A DNA stretch of 64,000 bases from Paenibacillus sp. JJ-100. GTDB lineage: Bacteria > Bacillota > Bacilli > Paenibacillales > Paenibacillaceae. Positions 33,482-42,926 of this stretch are shown in pieces. The translations under genes were made by a program, and so were the position numbers. Where the stretch lies: assembly GCF_948329825.1 (NCBI RefSeq), contig NZ_CAOJCM010000004.1, positions 248,001-312,000 on the forward strand, given 5' to 3'. A model generated the notes under the pieces. The model worked only from the letters and a program-made list of their open reading frames with translations, had not been told where the DNA came from and ran no database searches. Position 1 is the stretch's first letter; each line of letters opens with the position of its first letter.

Positions 33482-33593
33482 AGAAGCTGGGCTTATTATC
33501 GCCACGCCAGAAGGGTTGCTTTCGTCAGATATTGGCGAAGGTGACCCGAAAATCTATAATGAAAAAGTGAATTATGTCAAGGTGTGATTATAG

Positions 33594-33820
33594 TTATCCA
33601 CATATCCAGTATAAGTTGTGGGTAACTGAGGTGAAGTCCTGCTATAGACGTTTTCGAAACCATGCGCTTATAGGGGATAGAATACGATAGTATTATCCAC
33701 AATGTTGTGGATAAAGTGGATAAAATAGTGGATAAATATGGTTTTTCCCTCTAAATCCTATTCTGCCAATGTATAATTACATAAAAAGGGTCTTAAAGGG
33801 ATGTCTCTTCTTGTGGATAA
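33594..33820. other. DnaA-box cluster (7 boxes)
   Basis: Within 227 bp of intergenic DNA there are four perfect TTATCCACA boxes: 33594-33602 (+), 33693-33701 (+), 33706-33714 (-) and 33812-33820 (-). Three one-mismatch boxes accompany them: 33617-33625 (-, TTACCCACA), 33715-33723 (-, TTATCCACT) and 33727-33735 (-, TTATCCACT). Four of them are packed into 33693-33735. No dnaA or dnaN is nearby. A replication-control (DnaA-titrating or re-initiation-limiting) site or DnaA-regulated promoter is the likely role. From memory, B. subtilis has such a cluster near gcp (tsaD). Confidence 0.85.
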
Positions 33821-33975
33821 AATAAGGTAGTGATTTCAAAAAAAAAAAATGTGTCATTCACAACGATTTGACAAAAAGGAAAAAATAACTCCCTAATCGC
33901 TTCAAATGACGATTGACGTTGGAGGTTTACATCCAACTATATTTTGCGCTTCCTAGATGACAGTGCTAGCTATAC

Positions 33976-34014
33976 AGAAAAAAGGCTCAGCGTAGTTTCC
34001 TAACGCTGAGCCTT
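33976..34014 (-). terminator. intrinsic terminator of the ABC-F gene (minus strand)
   Basis: Perfect 12-nt arms (33982-33993 and 34003-34014) around a 9-nt loop. On the minus strand the stem ends in a T-run (33978-33983). Weak on the plus strand. Confidence 0.85.
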
Positions 34015-34044
34015 ATTCATCCAGATTGGACGAGATATGCTATT

Positions 34045-34110
34045 CAGTGACAATCAAGCATATGGAGTATCTTGTTAACAATTCGCTCCATTTAGGTCTC
34101 ATTGTCACTG
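34045..34110. repeat. long imperfect inverted repeat downstream of the ABC-F gene
   Basis: Outer arms CAGTGACAAT (34045-34054) and ATTGTCACTG (34101-34110) pair perfectly, with a nested ATGGAG/CTCCAT pair inside. It lies between the ABC-F stop codon and its terminator. Confidence 0.6.
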
Positions 34111-34136
34111 GAATATTTTAATTATGAATTATGATT

Positions 34137-36101
34137 CTAGCCCATGGCGAGGTTTTCCCATTCCTCGTAAGCCTTGGCGAGCTGGGCTTTGTGATCTTCT
34201 AAGGACTGCTGGAGCTCCTGAAGTTTCATATAGTCCTGATAAACTTCGGGCAGAGCCATCTGCTCTTCCAGAGCCGTTATCTCTGTCTCCAGCTTGGCAA
34301 TCTCCTCCTCCAATGCTTCCTGCCTGCGCTGTCGGTTTCGTTCTTCGCGTTTGGCTTGTTTGTCTGCTTCGAAGGATGCGGCACCGGATTTCTCGACTAC
34401 ACCGGAATGGGTGCTTGCTGCTGATGAAGCAGTAGATTTGGAAGATAACTGTCGACTCTCGGCGGCCTCGCGGGCGATCTCTTCCAGTTCCTCTTTTTTC
34501 TCCACATAATCATCATAATTGCCAAGGTAGTGTTCTGTTCCACCGGGATGTAGTTCAACGATCCGCTCTGCCATCTTGTTCAAGAAGTATCGGTCATGCG
34601 AGATAAAGAGTAGTGTTCCTTCGTAATCCATCAATGCGGCTTCCAGCACTTCCTTGGCAAAGAGGTCAAGGTGGTTGGTCGGCTCATCGAGAATAAGAAC
34701 GTTGGCTTCCTTCAGCATAAGCTTGGAGAGTGATACACGGGCTTTTTCTCCGCCACTGAGTGAAGAGATTTTTTTGAGCACATCATCACCGCTGAACAAA
34801 AAGTTGCCGAGTACGGTACGGATGCGCGCTTCCTCCATACCTGGATAAGCACTCCACAGTTCTTCCAATACAGTATTGGAAGGGTTGAGTCCTGTCTGTT
34901 CCTGATCATAATAACCAATCTGAACTTTCGTGCCCCACTGAATATCCCCCTCTGCAGGACGCAAACTTCCTGTAAGGCATTTCAGCATCGTCGATTTGCC
35001 GATTCCATTCGGACCGATGAGCGCAACCGTTTCGCCGCGCCGCAGATCAAAAGAGACATTTCGGAAGAGCGGCGAGCCCTCATCATACGCAACAGACAGC
35101 TGGTCTACACGCAGCACCTCTTTGCCGGACATAACCGCGGGTTGGAAGGAGAAATGGGCTTTCTTGAGATCCCCGAGCGGTTTGTCCAGCCGATCCATTT
35201 TCTCCAATGCTTTGCGCCGGCTCTGGGCACGTTTCGTCGTCGAAGCGCGTACGATGTTTTTTTGTACGAAATCTTCCATCTTTGCGATTTCATCCTGCTG
35301 TTTCTCATATTGTTTCATCTGACTCTCGTACTCGGCGGCCTTCAGTTCCATATAGCGGCTATAATTGCCCGTATATTTTTTGGAGCGATGACGTTCAATT
35401 TCGACAATGGTCGTTACCAGTCGATCCAGGAAATAGCGGTCATGGGAGACAACGAGCAACGCGCCTGAGTATCCTCGGAGATAATCCTCAAGCCATGTGA
35501 GTGTAGCGATATCGAGATAGTTCGTAGGCTCGTCCAGCATGAGCAGATCGGGAGCTTGCAGCAAAATGCGAGCTAAGGCGAGTCTCGTCTTCTGTCCGCC
35601 GCTGAGCGTACCAATCGGAGTATCTGGTGAGAATTCACCGAACCCCATCCCGTGCAGTACGCTGCGAATGCGAGTTTCCATCTCGTACCCGCCATGATCT
35701 TTGAACCAGTCCGAACGTCTTGCGTAGCGTTCCAATAGGTCAGCATATTGTTTCTCATCTTCCATCAGGGCAGGGTCAGCAATATCATGCTCCATCTGTC
35801 TTAGTTCTGCTTCGGTTTGGGTGAGATGTTCGAAGACATGCATCATCTCTTCCCAGATGCTCCGGTCAGACTGCAGACCACTGTTCTGCGCGAGATAACC
35901 GAGCGTTGTTTCTTTGGATTTGAAAATTTGTCCACCATCATAGGACATCTCGCCAGCTATGATTTTGAGCAGAGTTGATTTACCTGCACCGTTAACACCG
36001 ACCAGGCCGATGCGTTCGCGTTCTAATATTTGTAAGTTAACGCCGTCCAGGATCGGATCGACACCAAAACGTTTAATAATTCCGGATACTTGCAGCAACA
36101 T
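34137..36101 (-). CDS. ABC-F family ATPase (YdiF-like)
   Basis: A 654-residue protein with two ABC domains and no membrane part. ABC-F proteins act on the ribosome (translation factors or antibiotic protection). Domain 1: Walker A GVNGAGKST, signature LSGGQKTRLALARIL, Walker B LLMLDEPTNYLD. The linker (residues 240-300) is charged and includes RASTTKRAQSRRKALEKMDRLDKP. Domain 2: GPNGIGKST, LSGGEKARVSLSKLM, VLILDEPTNHLD. The C-terminal coiled coil (about 570-650) is rich in E/K/Q. The ATG at 36101 follows GGAGGAA by about 11 nt; one at 36119 overlaps that site. The position matches ydiF in the B. subtilis order gcp-ydiF-moaC. Confidence 0.92.
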   Translation of the reverse strand: MLLQVSGIIKRFGVDPILDGVNLQILERERIGLVGVNGAGKSTLLKIIAGEMSYDGGQIFKSKETTLGYLAQNSGLQSDRSIWEEMMHVFEHLTQTEAELRQMEHDIADPALMEDEKQYADLLERYARRSDWFKDHGGYEMETRIRSVLHGMGFGEFSPDTPIGTLSGGQKTRLALARILLQAPDLLMLDEPTNYLDIATLTWLEDYLRGYSGALLVVSHDRYFLDRLVTTIVEIERHRSKKYTGNYSRYMELKAAEYESQMKQYEKQQDEIAKMEDFVQKNIVRASTTKRAQSRRKALEKMDRLDKPLGDLKKAHFSFQPAVMSGKEVLRVDQLSVAYDEGSPLFRNVSFDLRRGETVALIGPNGIGKSTMLKCLTGSLRPAEGDIQWGTKVQIGYYDQEQTGLNPSNTVLEELWSAYPGMEEARIRTVLGNFLFSGDDVLKKISSLSGGEKARVSLSKLMLKEANVLILDEPTNHLDLFAKEVLEAALMDYEGTLLFISHDRYFLNKMAERIVELHPGGTEHYLGNYDDYVEKKEELEEIAREAAESRQLSSKSTASSAASTHSGVVEKSGAASFEADKQAKREERNRQRRQEALEEEIAKLETEITALEEQMALPEVYQDYMKLQELQQSLEDHKAQLAKAYEEWENLAMG

Positions 36102-36376
36102 AGAATTAAGTTCCTCCATACGTCGAGTTCTTGATTAAACACTTACATCTCAGTTTACATGAAATACAGAGCAAATGCACCGATTCGGAACCGCCTCGGC
36201 TTGTAGTCTTTTTGGGCAATCAATGATAAACTGAAAGAAGACATGTTATACCATGAGGATTTTGCAGAAAATGAATCATTTCAACTTGATCATCCAGATG
36301 ACATCTTGTCCTAACATATAATTGCAGTGGAATCATATTTTTTTACCTTCCAGATCAACAGGAGGTTTGTTAGCTT

Positions 36377-37018
36377 ATGCAGCAGGATCATACGGAACAG
36401 AAGAAGCAGCTTCGATCCCGGTTGAGAGCGTTGCGTAATCGTTTGGACGAACAGATGCGAGCGCAAGCCATGAAGCAGATGAATGAAGGATTGAAACGTG
36501 AGATGGACCGTCTGCGGCTAACTAAAAACAAACATAGGCAGGGGCCGCTAGTTATTTTCAGCTATCTGTCTTATGGAAGTGAGGCATCCACCGCTTTTGT
36601 TTTCGAAGAGGGATGGAGACAGGGGGATGTCATGCTTGCGCCTAAAGTACTCGCTAATCCGCCTCGGATGGAACTGCGGAGAGTGACAGGGACTGAGGAT
36701 ATCGAACCGGGTATTTGGGGCATACCTGAACCTAAAGACTCTTGTGAAGTGTTGCACCCCGAAAGCTGGCCTGACCTGGATCTGGTGCTTGTCCCCGGAC
36801 TGGGGTATGACCTCCAAGGAGGGCGCATTGGATATGGTGGCGGTTATTACGACCGGTTCGCAGAGCGTCTAGAGAAGCATTGTGCCGAGCAAGGGAAAAG
36901 ACCTCGTATGGCAGCTCTGGTACTGCCTGGACAGCTGGAGCCCGAGATCCCGATGGATCCGCTTGATCTGCGTCTGGATCTGTTGATAACACCCGAAGGT
37001 ATATTACATATCGAATAA
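36377..37018 (+). CDS. 5-formyltetrahydrofolate cyclo-ligase
   Basis: 213 residues. It uses ATP to turn 5-formyl-tetrahydrofolate into 5,10-methenyl-tetrahydrofolate, recovering stored folate in spores and resting cells. Family signatures are the N-terminal KKQLRSRLRALRNRL, FSYLSYGSEAST, LAPKV, GIPEP, and the nucleotide-binding DLVLVPGLGYDLQGGRIGYGGGYYDRFAERL. The ATG has CAGGAGG 11 nt upstream. It is divergent from the ABC-F gene and 15 nt before moaC, so it is the likely first gene of a moaC-mogA-tatA transcript. Confidence 0.9.
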   Translation: MQQDHTEQKKQLRSRLRALRNRLDEQMRAQAMKQMNEGLKREMDRLRLTKNKHRQGPLVIFSYLSYGSEASTAFVFEEGWRQGDVMLAPKVLANPPRMELRRVTGTEDIEPGIWGIPEPKDSCEVLHPESWPDLDLVLVPGLGYDLQGGRIGYGGGYYDRFAERLEKHCAEQGKRPRMAALVLPGQLEPEIPMDPLDLRLDLLITPEGILHIE

Positions 37019-37033
37019 AGGGTTGTGATGTGA

Positions 37034-37537
37034 TTGAACTCAGAAATAAACCAAGGTCACGCTTCCGGCGGGAAGTTGACTCATTTTAATGAGCAGGGAC
37101 GGGCTCGAATGGTTGACATTTCCGGTAAAGAGGTTACGGTACGAACTGCTGTAGCAGTAACGAAAGTAACGATGAACCCGGAGACACTGGAAGCGATCCG
37201 CCTAGGGCGTATTGGTAAAGGTGATGTGTTGGCAGTTGCTCAGATTGCCGGTATTCAGGGGGCGAAGAAAACGTCGGACTGGATTCCGATGTGCCATCCG
37301 CTTGCACTGAATGGTGTAGATATCCGTTTTCATGATAATGGAGTGGATGAACTCCATATTGAAGCGACCGTTAAGACAGAGGGCAAGACAGGTGTCGAGA
37401 TGGAGGCCCTCACAGCAGCCTCGGCTGCGGCACTTACGGTCTATGACATGTGCAAGGCAATGCAAAAAGATATGATCATCGGTCCGACGATGCTCCAGTC
37501 CAAGAGCGGAGGGAAAAACGGTGATTTCAACCGATAA
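37034..37537 (+). CDS. moaC: cyclic pyranopterin monophosphate synthase MoaC
   Basis: 167 residues from TTG at 37034. MoaC acts with MoaA to make cyclic pyranopterin monophosphate, the first molybdopterin intermediate. Diagnostic parts: [62 protein letters not shown] (active-site Lys/Asp/His region), [30 protein letters not shown] and [19 protein letters not shown]. The ribosome-binding site is weak (GGGTTGTGATG). Usual length. Confidence 0.93.
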   Translation: MNSEINQGHASGGKLTHFNEQGRARMVDISGKEVTVRTAVAVTKVTMNPETLEAIRLGRIGKGDVLAVAQIAGIQGAKKTSDWIPMCHPLALNGVDIRFHDNGVDELHIEATVKTEGKTGVEMEALTAASAAALTVYDMCKAMQKDMIIGPTMLQSKSGGKNGDFNR

Positions 37538-37574
37538 TAAGTATTTATTTTCATAGAAGAGAAGGGTGATCTTT

Positions 37575-38060
37575 ATGGTGTGGAGAACAGCAATCCTGAC
37601 AGCCAGTGACAAAGGGGCCCGTGGAGAACGTGAGGATACAAGTGCACAAGTCATACGCGAGCTGGTTGAGGAAGAACTGGGAGGTCAGATCGTGGAGTAT
37701 CGGATCGTTCCTGACGAACCTGATGAGATTATTGCGGCATTGATCGAGATGACTGATTATTTTCACGCCGATCTCGTATTAACAACAGGTGGCACGGAGC
37801 TTGCAATTCGGGATATTACACCTGAAGCAACGAGACGTGTCATTGAACGCGAAGTTCCGGGAATGGCTGAGGCGATGAGGTACAGTGTAATGAGCAAAAA
37901 TCGCTCCGCGATGTTGTTCCGCGGCGTGTGCGGCATTCGTGGTCGTACGTTAATTGTGAATCTGCCAGGGACACCAAAGGGTGTGCACGAGCATTTGGCA
38001 GCCATTATGGATCAGCTTCCAGAGGCACTTCTGATGGTTACAGGACAATTCAAGCAGTAG
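37575..38060 (+). CDS. mogA: molybdenum cofactor biosynthesis protein MogA/MoaB
   Basis: 161 residues, MoCF fold. It activates molybdopterin by adenylation (MogA role; the paralog MoaB is similar). Signatures are ILTASDKGARGEREDTSAQVI, LVLTTGGTELAIRDITPEATRRVIEREVPGMAEAMR (normally TTGGTG-x-x-x-RDVTPEAT) and RTLIVNLPGTPKGVHEHLAAIMDQLPEALLM. The ATG at 37575 is 6 nt after AAGGGTG; an in-frame GTG at 37566 overlaps that site. Genes for other Moco steps are outside the window. Confidence 0.88.
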   Translation: MVWRTAILTASDKGARGEREDTSAQVIRELVEEELGGQIVEYRIVPDEPDEIIAALIEMTDYFHADLVLTTGGTELAIRDITPEATRRVIEREVPGMAEAMRYSVMSKNRSAMLFRGVCGIRGRTLIVNLPGTPKGVHEHLAAIMDQLPEALLMVTGQFKQ

Positions 38061-38306
38061 GATGAATGGAAGGCTGTTCATTCCCCAAAATTCTGTGGTA
38101 TTACGCTAGGAAACACCTTTCCCTTGTTGAAAGAGCTGTCTTCTGAATTTCGGTAGAAGAAATATGTTCCATTATAACATTTTACAGGGTATGTAAGTGG
38201 TTACATCTGTGGTATGATGGGCATACATCCAAATACAGTTAAGACATCTGATGAATGTGACTTCGGGTATGCGCATTTCGAAAGCTTGAAACAAGGAGGA
38301 AGATCA

Positions 38307-38555
38307 ATGTTTAATTCGATTGGACCAACAGGATTTATTTTGCTGGCTGTGCTTGCATTGCTGTTGTTTGGGCCTAACAAGCTGCCGGAATTGGGACGGG
38401 CTGTTGGACGTACATTCCGTGAATTTAAGGAAGGCGCACGTGATATTATTTCGGACGATGATACTTCCAGCCGCAAAGAGCAGGAAAAAGCGAAACCGCT
38501 GGCAGCAGAAACAACAATAGCTGAGAAACCTGTGGATAAACGCCTGCCGGAATAA
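38307..38555 (+). CDS. tatA: twin-arginine translocase subunit TatA
   Basis: 82 residues. One N-terminal helix (GPTGFILLAVLALLLFG) followed by the hinge FGPNKLPELGRAVGRTFREFKEGARDI and a polar tail, the TatA/E pattern. It forms the folded-protein pore with TatC. The start at 38307 has AAGGAGGAAG upstream; an in-frame ATG at 38214 would add 31 non-TatA residues and is rejected. A hairpin with T-run sits between tatA and tatC. Confidence 0.93.
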   Translation: MFNSIGPTGFILLAVLALLLFGPNKLPELGRAVGRTFREFKEGARDIISDDDTSSRKEQEKAKPLAAETTIAEKPVDKRLPE

Positions 38556-38578
38556 GGTTCATGCAATGAATGAGAGAT

Positions 38579-38602
38579 CCCTTCCTGCCGGAAGGGTTTT
38601 GT
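38579..38602 (+). terminator. stem-loop/attenuator between tatA and tatC
   Basis: CCCTTCC-TGCC-GGAAGGG followed by TTTTGTATTTT. It may terminate part of the transcripts so that tatA exceeds tatC, or stabilise the tatA mRNA. Confidence 0.7.
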
Positions 38603-38632
38603 ATTTTAAGCTGAATTCCAGGGGAGGCAGGC

Positions 38633-39415
38633 ATGACGCAGCAAAATGAAGAAATGACGCTTTCGGAACATTTAAGTGAGCTGCGTAAGCGGCTAATCTA
38701 TGTGTTAAGCATTTTTGTTTTGGGACTAATTGCAGGTTTCTTCGTAGCAGATCCGGTCTATCGTTATCTGACTAAAGCGGAGTCGGCTCAGGGCTTCGTC
38801 CTCCATGCCTTCTCTTTCTGGGATGGTATTGGCATCTACATGAAGATTGCAGGACTTTTTTCCATTATTATTACATTGCCCTTTACGGTGTACCAATTAT
38901 GGAAGTTTGTTAGCCCAGGTTTGCGACCGCAGGAGCGAAAGGCTTCTTTGAAGTATGTTCCCTATGTGTTCCTGCTGTTTCTGGTCGGTGTAGCCTTCTC
39001 GTATTATATTATCTTTCCAATGGCGCTGGCGTTCACCTCCACGATCACCGAGAAGATGGGACTTGTTGAAACGTACGGCATGAAACAATACTTCAGCTTC
39101 CTATTCGGCATCGTGCTGCCGGTATCTCTGCTGTTTGAATTGCCACTGCTGATTATGTTTCTTACAGGACTGCGGATACTGAATCCGATTCGTCTTCGCA
39201 AAATGCGCAAAATTTCTTATTTTGTGCTCATTTTTATTGCAGTGGTGATTACACCGCCAGATTTCATATCCGATCTACTCGTCATGATTCCGCTGTTGCT
39301 GTTGTATGAGATCAGTGTGTTTCTATCGGCCATTGTGTATCGCAAACAGCTCGCAGCGGACCAGGAGATTGAAGCCCGTTATCTTCGTGCGGATGACAAT
39401 CAGCATGCGGGATAG
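38633..39415 (+). CDS. tatC: twin-arginine translocase subunit TatC
   Basis: A 260-residue six-helix membrane protein that recognises twin-arginine signal peptides. Seen: the N-terminal MTLSEHLSELRKRLIYVLSIFVLG (conserved HLxELRxR), LWKFVSPGLRPQERK (the conserved F-x-x-P-G-L-x-x-x-E motif), YYIIFPMALAF, FGIVLPVSLLFELPLLIMFL, and RKISYFVLIFIAVVITPPDFISDLLVMIPLLLLYEISVFL. GGGGAGG lies 5-6 nt before the ATG. Confidence 0.95.
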   Translation: MTQQNEEMTLSEHLSELRKRLIYVLSIFVLGLIAGFFVADPVYRYLTKAESAQGFVLHAFSFWDGIGIYMKIAGLFSIIITLPFTVYQLWKFVSPGLRPQERKASLKYVPYVFLLFLVGVAFSYYIIFPMALAFTSTITEKMGLVETYGMKQYFSFLFGIVLPVSLLFELPLLIMFLTGLRILNPIRLRKMRKISYFVLIFIAVVITPPDFISDLLVMIPLLLLYEISVFLSAIVYRKQLAADQEIEARYLRADDNQHAG

Positions 39416-39470
39416 AGAGCAAGAAATATAGAATGCGAGTGGAAAGACTAACCATTCGTTCGTTTAGAAG

Positions 39471-39506
39471 ACCCGGTGAGGACGTTTCGTTCTACGCCGG
39501 GTTTTT
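39471..39506 (+). terminator. intrinsic terminator after tatC
   Basis: Outer arms ACCCGG (39471-39476) and CCGGGT (39497-39502) with inner ACG/CGT pairing, followed by TTTTT. Confidence 0.7.
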
Positions 39507-39721
39507 GGGTTGCGTTTGAAAATGAGAGCCGATCTGGACATGCAGGCATATTATGCAGAGCAATGGATACAATGGAGAAGGGTGAAGTTTGTAACCAAGT
39601 CAACGAATCTTGTAAAATAAATAGTATATCGACGTTACATTCATCCAGCTGTGCAAACCGGGAATTGGCCGAGAAGGTGTAGATTCAAACGTAGTTTCTC
39701 GTAAAAAATCATCAAAAAGAC
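39507..39721 (+). other. intergenic upstream of groES promoter
   Basis: About 215 nt with no convincing gene. A 68-codon frame (39476-39682) begins inside the terminator and has no ribosome-binding site. Nothing else seen. Confidence 0.5.
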
Positions 39722-39750
39722 TTGAAATCATGCTTCAAGTTGAGTATCAT
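39722..39750 (+). promoter_or_regulatory. SigA promoter of groES-groEL
   Basis: TTGAAA (39722-39727) and TATCAT (39745-39750) with a 17-nt spacer, ending 11 nt before the CIRCE element. Confidence 0.75.
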
Positions 39751-39761
39751 AAAGTTGGTTG

Positions 39762-39788
39762 TTAGCACTACACACTGTCGAGTGCTAA
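39762..39788. promoter_or_regulatory. CIRCE element (HrcA operator)
   Basis: TTAGCACTA (39762-39770), nine-base spacer, GAGTGCTAA (39780-39788). It matches the CIRCE consensus TTAGCACTC-N9-GAGTGCTAA except for the last base of the left arm. It overlaps the transcription start, as usual for HrcA repression. Confidence 0.95.
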
Positions 39789-39847
39789 TACATATGGCTG
39801 CAACCTACAATGCAAGGCTATATAATTTCAAAAGGAGGCTATTTTTC

Positions 39848-40129
39848 ATGATCAGACCTTTAGGTGAACGCGTATTGGTAGAACCACTGGAGCAAGAGCA
39901 AACGACTTCTTTCGGGATCGTACTTCCGGACTCCGCCAAAGAAAAACCGCAAGAGGGTAAAATCATTGCAGTTGGTGCGGGTACATTGAAAGACGGCGTA
40001 CGTGTAGCTCTGGAAGTGAAAGAAGGAGACCGCGTTATTTTCTCCAAATATGCCGGTACAGAAATCAAATACGAAGGTAAAGAATATTTGATTATGAAAG
40101 AGAGCGACATTCACGCGATTCTCGACTAA
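39848..40129 (+). CDS. groES: co-chaperonin GroES
   Basis: A 93-residue heptameric lid of Gro[47 protein letters not shown] includes the mobile loop (residues about 16-33). It ends [28 protein letters not shown] is 11 nt before the ATG. Heat-inducible through the CIRCE site upstream; cotranscribed with groEL 73 nt downstream. Confidence 0.97.
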   Translation: MIRPLGERVLVEPLEQEQTTSFGIVLPDSAKEKPQEGKIIAVGAGTLKDGVRVALEVKEGDRVIFSKYAGTEIKYEGKEYLIMKESDIHAILD

Positions 40130-40202
40130 TTTCAAATTTAATCGGTTAACCGAACGATATAGCAACACCATTTTACACAATATACTAGGGAGGTTTTCTT
40201 AA

Positions 40203-41831
<1,629 letters not shown>

Positions 41832-41902
41832 TAAAGGGCTGAAAAGCCTTGTGTGGCAAAGGTTTTTCTTCGTAGAAACCCGATTGCTCACAATGAATTC
41901 AT

Positions 41903-41955
41903 AAATAGGCTTCTCACGAGTTCAATTCGAACTTTGTGAGAAGCCTATTTATTAT
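41903..41955 (+). terminator. intrinsic terminator after groEL
   Basis: Perfect 15-nt arms (41903-41917 and 41936-41950). A smaller hairpin with TTTTT lies closer to the stop (about 41847-41877) and may be the main site. Confidence 0.7.
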
Positions 41956-42117
41956 GCTTTGCGGGTACATTCATTTATGTTGTGCATGAAGCAAAATCTT
42001 AGAGATTGCTTTGAAAAAGATGTCTAAACTTACTCAATAGAAAAATCGGTCATGACGTTGGTGCATTGCTTGACGTTATTGGACTTTTTTACCTTTAAAT
42101 AAATCAGCAACATGTTA

Positions 42118-42744
42118 CTAGTCGATCTGAGCCAATCGTAGCAAGTCCTCCAGAGTCAATCTTCCAATAATTTCATACCCTTTATCATTACCAAGAGGTT
42201 TAACTATGACTGTGCCCATACTCGGAATTTCTCCTAAACCAACACCCGGGGGAAAAGAGTGAGCTACGATAACTTTATTGGCCTGATTAGGAGTTAAACG
42301 TTCAACTTGGCGTGTGAAGGTTTGAACGATATTTTGTGTATCAGCCGTATTGGTGTTCTCGCTGAGTTCATATATTTTCAACCAAAACGGATTCACAGTT
42401 ACATTCGGTGTACCAAAGGCAATTTCCGCAGTTTGCACAGTTCTACATAGTGGACTCGATTCTACCGGTAGAGAAACAGGTATATTCAGTTTTCGAATGG
42501 CCTCACCGTACTTTTTGGCTTGTTCTTTACCTTTCACGCTTAAATTCCTTTGCGTGGAACAGTCTGTCAGATTTAAACCCGGTTGATCTTCTCCGACAGT
42601 TGCCTCCCCGTGACGTACATAAAGAATAAAACCTCCTTTACGAAGATCATCGATAAGAGGGACCAGATCCTCGGACGGTTGTGAGACAGGCAAAGGTATA
42701 GTCAACAATAAGAGACAGTGTAACAAAGTAAACCAACGGTACAT
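42118..42744 (-). CDS. histidine phosphatase family protein with signal peptide
   Basis: 208 residues. The N-terminal hydrophobic stretch (residues 3-20, FTLLHCLLLLTIPLPV) looks like a signal peptide, so it is probably exported. The phosphatase core has YVRHGEA (RHG at 44-46, catalytic His45), SPLCRTVQTAEIAFG and a second active-site His in VIVAHSFPPG. Similar secreted histidine phosphatases are annotated as phosphoglycerate-mutase-like; the substrate is unknown. A GGAGGAAAGGA site precedes the start on this strand. It is divergent from the germination operon. Confidence 0.82.
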   Translation of the reverse strand: MYRWFTLLHCLLLLTIPLPVSQPSEDLVPLIDDLRKGGFILYVRHGEATVGEDQPGLNLTDCSTQRNLSVKGKEQAKKYGEAIRKLNIPVSLPVESSPLCRTVQTAEIAFGTPNVTVNPFWLKIYELSENTNTADTQNIVQTFTRQVERLTPNQANKVIVAHSFPPGVGLGEIPSMGTVIVKPLGNDKGYEIIGRLTLEDLLRLAQID

Positions 42745-42865
42745 TTCCTTTCCTCCTGTTTTTAGAATACTGTCCCCATATGGAAAATAACTTATCCAAC
42801 TCCCTTTTATCGTCTGTTGAATCGAATTTCACAGGAGGTAGGTATTGATAACAGAAGAAATTTCA

Positions 42866-42895
42866 GGTATAAAAAATCCTCGATCCGAGATAATA
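42866..42895 (+). promoter_or_regulatory. possible SigG-type promoter of the ger operon
   Basis: GGTATA (42866-42871), 17-nt spacer, GATAATA (42889-42895), which resembles the SigG consensus G-x-ATR / CATnnTA with one change. It lies about 30 nt upstream of the first ger gene. Forespore expression is the norm for ger operons. Confidence 0.4.
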
Positions 42896-42926
42896 AACAC
42901 AATGGTTTATTGGAAAAGGAGAAGGG

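Noticed and set aside
38214..38306. N-terminal extension of tatA from an earlier ATG
   Set aside because: The added 31 residues are not TatA-like, and a strong AAGGAGG lies directly before the ATG at 38307.
38530..38538. Perfect DnaA box (TGTGGATAA) inside tatA
   Set aside because: A single box in coding sequence is expected by chance and is not part of a cluster.
39476..39682. 68-codon frame after tatC
   Set aside because: Starts within the tatC terminator hairpin, has no ribosome-binding site and no family resemblance.
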